Source: Christensenella sp. UBA3857
GTDB lineage: Bacteria > Bacillota > Clostridia > Christensenellales > CAG-138
Length of the DNA stretch: 9,643 nucleotides
Assembly (NCBI GenBank): GCA_002392505.1
Contig: DGHD01000031.1
Coordinates: 1 to 9,643, forward strand
Direction of reading: 5' to 3'
The notes beneath the pieces are model-generated. The model was not told where the DNA came from. It was given only the letters and a program-made list of their open reading frames with translations, and did not search any database. Positions within the stretch are counted from its first letter, which is position 1, and each line of letters begins with the position of its first letter. Of the stretch, positions 6,553-9,643 are shown one piece after another. A program made the position numbers and the translations under genes.

Positions 6553-7734
6553 ATGTCTCTTAACGAAACAGTTTCATCAGAGCGCGTACACATAGCCTTC
6601 TTCGGCAGGCGCAACGCGGGCAAGAGCTCGCTGGTCAACGCGGTCACCGGGCAGAAGCTCGCCGTCGTTTCGGACGTTCCCGGAACGACCACCGATCCCG
6701 TGAAAAAGGCGATGGAGCTTCTCCCGCTCGGTCCCGTCGTAATTATCGACACTCCCGGCTTTGACGACGAGGGCGAGCTCGGCGCGCTCCGCGTGGGCAA
6801 GACCAACGAGGCGCTCGCAAAGACCGACGTCGCCGTGCTGGTCGTCGACGCCTCCCTCGGCATTACGGAGCCGGACAGGGAGCTTCTTCGCCTGATAGCG
6901 GCACGGAAGCTTCCGTTTATCATCGCATACAATAAATGCGACGTGCAAAGACCCGCGCTTCCGGAAAAGGCAGTCGCCGTCAGCGCGAAGACCGGCGAAG
7001 GCGTGAACGAGCTGAAGGAAAAGCTTGCGGCTCTCGGGAAAAAGGACGAGCGCGCGATCGTAAGCGATATCCTGCCCGATTCTGCCGTGGTCGTTCTCGT
7101 CATACCCGTCGACGAATCCGCTCCCAAGGGGAGGCTCATTCTCCCGCAGCAGCTTGTGCTGCGCGAGCTTCTGGACCGTCATATGACGGCGGTCTGCTGT
7201 CAGCCGGAGGAGCTTTCCTCCGTGCTCGGCAGGATAAAGCCCGACATGGTGATAACCGACTCGCAGGTGTTCGGAAGGGTATCTGCCGCAGTGCCGGAGA
7301 GCATACCGCTGACGTCGTTCTCGATACTTATGGCGCGATACCGCGGCGAGCTTGAAAGCCAGCTCGAGGGCGCCGCAATGCTGAACAAGCTCCATGACGG
7401 CGACCACGTGATGATCTCCGAGGGCTGCACGCATCACCGCCAGTGCAAGGATATAGGCACGGTCAAGCTTCCCGGCTGGATCGAGAAATACTCCGGCGCA
7501 AAGCCCGAGTACCTGTTCACTTCGGGCGGCGAATTCCCGACGGAGCTCGAAGGTATTAAGCTCATAGTCCACTGCGGCGGATGCATGCTCAACAGCGCCG
7601 AGATGCATTCCCGTGCCGAACGCGCAAAACAAGCGGGCGTTCCCATGGTAAACTACGGCGTCGCCATCGCCGCCATGCACGGGATACTCAAAAGAAGCGT
7701 CGCTCCGATACCGGAGGTAAAGGGGCTGCTGTAA
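6553..7734 (+). CDS. hydF: [FeFe]-hydrogenase H-cluster maturation GTPase and scaffold HydF
   Basis: A 393-residue protein on which the 2Fe subcluster is completed and from which it is delivered to the apo-hydrogenase. The N-terminal GTPase domain shows the P-loop GRRNAGKSS (18-26), a PGTTTDPV switch region (43-50), the G3 motif DTPGFDD (66-72), G4 NKCD (127-130) and a G5-like SAK (144-146). A dimerisation domain follows. The C-terminal cluster-binding domain has the exact family signature Cys292-x-His294-x46-Cys341-x2-Cys344 (GCTHH and HCGGC). The frame is open further upstream, but the ATG at 6553, one base after the hydG stop, gives the standard HydF N-terminus. The earlier ATG would add 38 arginine- and serine-rich residues encoded within hydG. 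No good ribosome binding site is seen, so translation is probably coupled to hydG. Confidence 0.97.
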   Translation: MSLNETVSSERVHIAFFGRRNAGKSSLVNAVTGQKLAVVSDVPGTTTDPVKKAMELLPLGPVVIIDTPGFDDEGELGALRVGKTNEALAKTDVAVLVVDASLGITEPDRELLRLIAARKLPFIIAYNKCDVQRPALPEKAVAVSAKTGEGVNELKEKLAALGKKDERAIVSDILPDSAVVVLVIPVDESAPKGRLILPQQLVLRELLDRHMTAVCCQPEELSSVLGRIKPDMVITDSQVFGRVSAAVPESIPLTSFSILMARYRGELESQLEGAAMLNKLHDGDHVMISEGCTHHRQCKDIGTVKLPGWIEKYSGAKPEYLFTSGGEFPTELEGIKLIVHCGGCMLNSAEMHSRAERAKQAGVPMVNYGVAIAAMHGILKRSVAPIPEVKGLL

Positions 7735-7773
7735 GGCGTGAAATATCCGCGCAGGGAATAAATGCTCAACAAG

Positions 7774-7808
7774 AAACCGGGGATGGACAGCGCCATCCCC
7801 GGTTTTAT
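7774..7808. terminator. Terminator of the hyd operon, perfect 13-bp stem
   Basis: Arms 7774-7786 (AAACCGGGGATGG) and 7793-7805 (CCATCCCCGGTTT) are fully complementary around a 6-nt loop, with the right arm running into TTTTATAAT. On the opposite strand the stem ends in TTTCTTGTTG, so it can also serve the convergent DUF3793 operon. Confidence 0.9.
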
Positions 7809-7848
7809 AATATCCTTACGTCAATAATACAGAAGCGTACGCCGCGAT

Positions 7849-8403
7849 TCATGCCCTTGCGACGGTCAGCCTGTTCAGGGAATAGCCCTCGTGAAGCTTC
7901 CTGCAATAGACGTCGGTGCATTTTTTGAATCTGGCGAAGGTCTTTTCGGCCTCCGTTTCGTTATTGTACGCGCGCCAGCAGCCGACGCACTTGCAATCCC
8001 TTTTCCTGTCGCACATGAAGCAGCGGACGTCCTCCGGCGGGTAGCCGAGGAAAAGCCCTATCTCGTGAGGGAAATCCTCCGAGCAGCCGAGCCGCTCTAT
8101 CAGCTCCCTGATAAGCCGCGGAACAGTCCCGCCGTAATACCCGCATGAAGCGAGGATCGCCTCGGATACGGGGCTTTTAAGGTCGTCTTCGAGCTTTTCG
8201 GGACGGTAAACGTATATGAGCGCGCTGCCGTTCGATACGCGGAGCGGTATCATGCGAACGCCCTTACCCTTAAGCCGCAGGTTGACCGAACGGATGCTTT
8301 CCATGAGCTCCGCCTTATCCTTGTAAGTGTAATTGAACATATTCGCCGTCTTGAGCCCCGCAAGCGTGGGCGAGCAATGGCGGACTATGAGGGTTTCTGA
8401 CAT
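7849..8403 (-). CDS. DUF3793 family cysteine-rich protein
   Basis: A 184-residue cytoplasmic protein that fits the DUF3793 family: HCSPTLAGLK at 9-18, an Ala-Leu-Ile-Tyr-Val-Tyr-Arg-Pro strand (61-68), the signature FPHEIGLFLGYPPEDV (111-126), and a cysteine-rich C-terminus with Cys128, Cys131, Cys137, Cys139, Cys142 (CKCVGCW), then Cys162 and Cys167. Its biochemical function is unknown. From memory, family members often sit beside ferrous-iron transport (feo) and flavodoxin genes, and the many cysteines suggest metal or Fe-S binding. The frame is open for 47 more codons upstream, but the ATG at 8403 is preceded by GGGGGAG and gives the family N-terminus. The upstream stretch is the preceding small gene in another frame. 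The start overlaps that gene's stop (TGATG). Confidence 0.9.
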   Translation of the reverse strand: MSETLIVRHCSPTLAGLKTANMFNYTYKDKAELMESIRSVNLRLKGKGVRMIPLRVSNGSALIYVYRPEKLEDDLKSPVSEAILASCGYYGGTVPRLIRELIERLGCSEDFPHEIGLFLGYPPEDVRCFMCDRKRDCKCVGCWRAYNNETEAEKTFARFKKCTDVYCRKLHEGYSLNRLTVARA

Positions 8404-8522
8404 CAGGCTTCTCCCCCGCCGTCTCTGCGGTTTTTGACGATATAACTCCTGCATGCGTGCTTTACGCCTTCCGAAAGGGCGATGAAGCCCGCGACGATGC
8501 CAGATACAACGATGATCTCCAT
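8403..8522 (-). CDS. 39-residue single-pass membrane peptide upstream of DUF3793
   Basis: A small gene encoding MEIIVVSGIVAGFIALSEGV, followed by a positively charged tail with one cysteine and a Gly-Gly-Gly-Glu-Ala end. The first 16 residues are hydrophobic enough for one membrane segment, and the basic tail (Lys, Arg, His) should face the cytoplasm. A strong GGAGG lies six bases before the ATG. The stop overlaps the DUF3793 start as TGATG, so the pair should be translationally coupled. It is the first gene after a consensus promoter. Size and topology recall FeoB-associated membrane proteins, but it lacks their cysteine cluster, so homology is only a guess. Other options are a leader peptide for DUF3793 translation or a small membrane anchor. 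Confidence 0.72.
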   Translation of the reverse strand: MEIIVVSGIVAGFIALSEGVKHACRSYIVKNRRDGGGEA

Positions 8523-8551
8523 ACTGCGCCTCCACGATCTTCAATTCCTAC

Positions 8552-8581
8552 CCGCCAACTATGAGTTAGCGGCTGCTAACT
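8552..8581 (-). promoter_or_regulatory. Palindromic operator or leader hairpin of the DUF3793 operon
   Basis: AGTTAGC and GCTAACT (8581-8575 and 8570-8564 on the - strand) form a perfect 7-bp inverted repeat with a 4-bp spacer at the predicted transcription start, a good place for a repressor to block a strong promoter. The GTTAG/CTAAC half-sites recall DtxR/IdeR-type boxes (TTAGGTTAG...CTAACCTAA), so an iron- or manganese-dependent repressor is a reasonable guess. The second half-site also pairs with a third copy: CCGCTAACT (8572-8564) with AGTTGGCGG (8560-8552) around CAT, 9 bp counting one G-U. The element could therefore be two overlapping operators or an RNA structure. Confidence 0.65.
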
Positions 8582-8587
8582 AAACGT

Positions 8588-8616
8588 ATTATATCAAGGG
8601 GGTAGGCGTTTGTCAA
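8588..8616 (-). promoter_or_regulatory. Perfect consensus sigma-A promoter of the DUF3793 operon
   Basis: On the - strand, TTGACA (8616-8611) and TATAAT (8593-8588) are separated by exactly 17 bases. Both boxes match consensus perfectly, so the promoter should be strong unless repressed. The expected start, near 8581, lies at the edge of a palindrome. Confidence 0.92.
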
Positions 8617-8752
8617 CAGTCCGCGCGAATATTTTTCGTTCTTTTTTTCGCCTGAGCGGAGCGCATCGAGCCTCGTCGGGAGCCGCATCTTCCAAACGGC
8701 GCTTGTTTTGCCGTTAAGCCATGAGCCGTCCGCCGGCTTCGCATACCGATTG

Positions 8753-8781
8753 TTGATTTTATTCGTCATTTAGAGTATACT
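8753..8781 (+). promoter_or_regulatory. Promoter of the UDP-glucose dehydrogenase gene
   Basis: TTGATT (8753-8758) and TATACT (8776-8781) are 17 bases apart, each one or two bases from consensus, and the gene starts about 30 bases after the expected +1. The stretch between this promoter and the divergent one (8617-8752) holds no gene or regulatory element I can support. Confidence 0.75.
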
Positions 8782-8817
8782 TTGAGCAAGATCAACTAAA
8801 TCCAACGAGGTATCCGC

Positions 8818-9643
8818 ATGGTCCCGATAAACACCGAACCCCTCCCCCGCCGTATAGCCATAGCCGGCATGGGCTACGTCGGGCTTTCGCTTGCCGTGCT
8901 GCTTGCGGCAAAGAACTCCGTCACTGTCGTGGACGTTGTAAAGGAAAAGGTAGACAAGCTCAATTCGTTCGTTTCGCCGATACATGACGATTACATTGAA
9001 AAATTCCTTGCCGAGGCAAGGACGGGTGCGCGCGCGCTGTCCCTCAGCGCCGTTACGGACGGCAGGGAGGCTTATGCCGCGGCGGACGTCGTCGTTATCG
9101 CCGTGCCGACGAATTACGATCCGAAGCTCGATTTCTTCGATTGCTCCGCCGTCGAGTCGGTGCTCGGCGATATTGACCGCGCCGTACGCTCCCGCGGGGG
9201 CAAGGCGCCGCTCATCGTGATACGGTCGACCGTGCCCGTCGGCTATACCGAAAAGATACGAAGCGCCATGCGGGATACCGCCGTTGCGGACGGCATAATA
9301 TTCAGCCCCGAATTTCTGCGCGAATCGAAGGCGCTTTACGACAACCTGCATCCGAGCCGCATAATCGTCGGCTGCGGCGATTCCACGCGCGCCGGCGCGG
9401 ATCTTTTCGCAGGGCTTCTGGCGGACGGCGCGGAGGACAAGGACGTGCCCGTGCTGTTCATGGGCTTCACAGAGGCGGAGGCGGTAAAGCTGTTCGTCAA
9501 CACCTATCTCGCCCTGCGCGTTTCGTTTTTCAACGAGCTTGACACCTACGCCGAGGTCAAGGGGCTCGATACCGCGGACATAATAAAGGGCGTCTGTCTC
9601 GATCCGCGCGTGGGCGATTACTACAACAACCCCTCCTTCGGCT
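8818..9643 (+). CDS. ugd: UDP-glucose 6-dehydrogenase (5' part, cut by window edge)
   Basis: The first 275 residues of a nucleotide-sugar dehydrogenase that oxidises UDP-glucose to UDP-glucuronate with two NAD+, in the cytoplasm, supplying precursors for capsule, exopolysaccharide or glycolipid synthesis. Residues 12-23 form the Rossmann NAD motif (IAIAGMGYVGLS). VVVIAVPTNYDP is near 89-100, IRSTVPVGYTE near 138-148, and FSPEFLRESKALYDNLHPSR near 161-180. The central helix carries EAEAVKLFVNTYLALRVSFFNELD, and the visible end is LDPRVGDYYNNPSFG. The catalytic cysteine (GGYCLPKD in the family) lies just beyond the edge. It resembles the short Klebsiella-type Ugd of about 390 residues. The ATG at 8818 has GAGG seven bases upstream. 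Confidence 0.95.
   Translation, partial: MVPINTEPLPRRIAIAGMGYVGLSLAVLLAAKNSVTVVDVVKEKVDKLNSFVSPIHDDYIEKFLAEARTGARALSLSAVTDGREAYAAADVVVIAVPTNYDPKLDFFDCSAVESVLGDIDRAVRSRGGKAPLIVIRSTVPVGYTEKIRSAMRDTAVADGIIFSPEFLRESKALYDNLHPSRIIVGCGDSTRAGADLFAGLLADGAEDKDVPVLFMGFTEAEAVKLFVNTYLALRVSFFNELDTYAEVKGLDTADIIKGVCLDPRVGDYYNNPSFG

Noticed and set aside
5850..7139. Open frame of 429 codons on the - strand opposite hydG and hydF
   Set aside because: It lies antisense to two genes with intact catalytic motifs, has a low-complexity Ser/Arg/Ala-rich composition and no recognisable domain. It is an artefact of GC-rich codon use.
8695..8715. AACGGC / GCCGTT inverted repeat as a terminator
   Set aside because: It has only 6 bp with a 9-nt loop and no T-run on either side, and no gene ends there.
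8566..8769. 67-codon - strand frame between the divergent promoters
   Set aside because: It covers the -35 and -10 boxes and the palindrome of the DUF3793 operon and part of the ugd promoter, has no clear ribosome binding site and resembles nothing known.

Overview
The window reads as a chromosomal segment of a fairly GC-rich, anaerobic Gram-positive bacterium, most likely a gut-type member of Clostridia (Bacillota). The reasons are lipoproteins of Gram-positive type, an [FeFe]-hydrogenase maturation operon led by a TM1266-family regulator, a DUF3793 protein (a family I know mainly from Clostridia), strong AGGAGG-like ribosome binding sites and consensus sigma-A promoters. No ribosomal RNA, tRNA, CRISPR array, insertion sequence or phage gene is visible. 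The species cannot be named from this sequence.

Layout. (1) Positions 1-2443, + strand: the tail of an unidentified gene, a lipoprotein with two related NEAT-like domains, a class III (TroA/FepB/BtuF-like) substrate-binding lipoprotein, and a 103-residue orphan. Together these look like the extracellular part of an iron, haem or corrinoid uptake locus. The permease and ATPase are not in the window. A strong hairpin lies between the two lipoprotein genes, and a perfect 15-bp bidirectional terminator closes the block. (2) Positions 2521-3450, - strand: rhamnulose-1-phosphate aldolase (rhaD), preceded by what looks like a frameshifted, truncated C-terminal remnant of L-rhamnose isomerase (rhaA). 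The remnant still carries the rhaD ribosome binding site. (3) Positions 3577-7805, + strand: a well-defined operon with promoter, 125-nt structured leader, TM1266-like regulator, hydE, hydG, hydF and terminator. It encodes the three enzymes that build the 2Fe subcluster of the [FeFe]-hydrogenase H-cluster. The hydrogenase itself is elsewhere. (4) Positions 7849-8616, - strand: a two-gene operon (39-residue membrane peptide and a DUF3793 protein). It has a perfect consensus promoter, and a palindrome at the transcription start suggests metal-dependent control. (5) Positions 8753-9643, + strand: promoter and 5' part of a UDP-glucose 6-dehydrogenase gene, cut by the window edge just before its catalytic cysteine.

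The common thread is iron: probable iron or haem capture (block 1), Fe-S radical-SAM assembly of the hydrogenase cofactor (block 3) and a probable iron-responsive operon (block 4). The rhamnose and UDP-glucuronate genes look unrelated. I see no wholly new system. The most interesting unexplained items are the two structured leaders (hyd operon and DUF3793 operon), the 39-residue membrane peptide, the NEAT-like double-domain lipoprotein with its 103-residue companion, and the rhaA relic.
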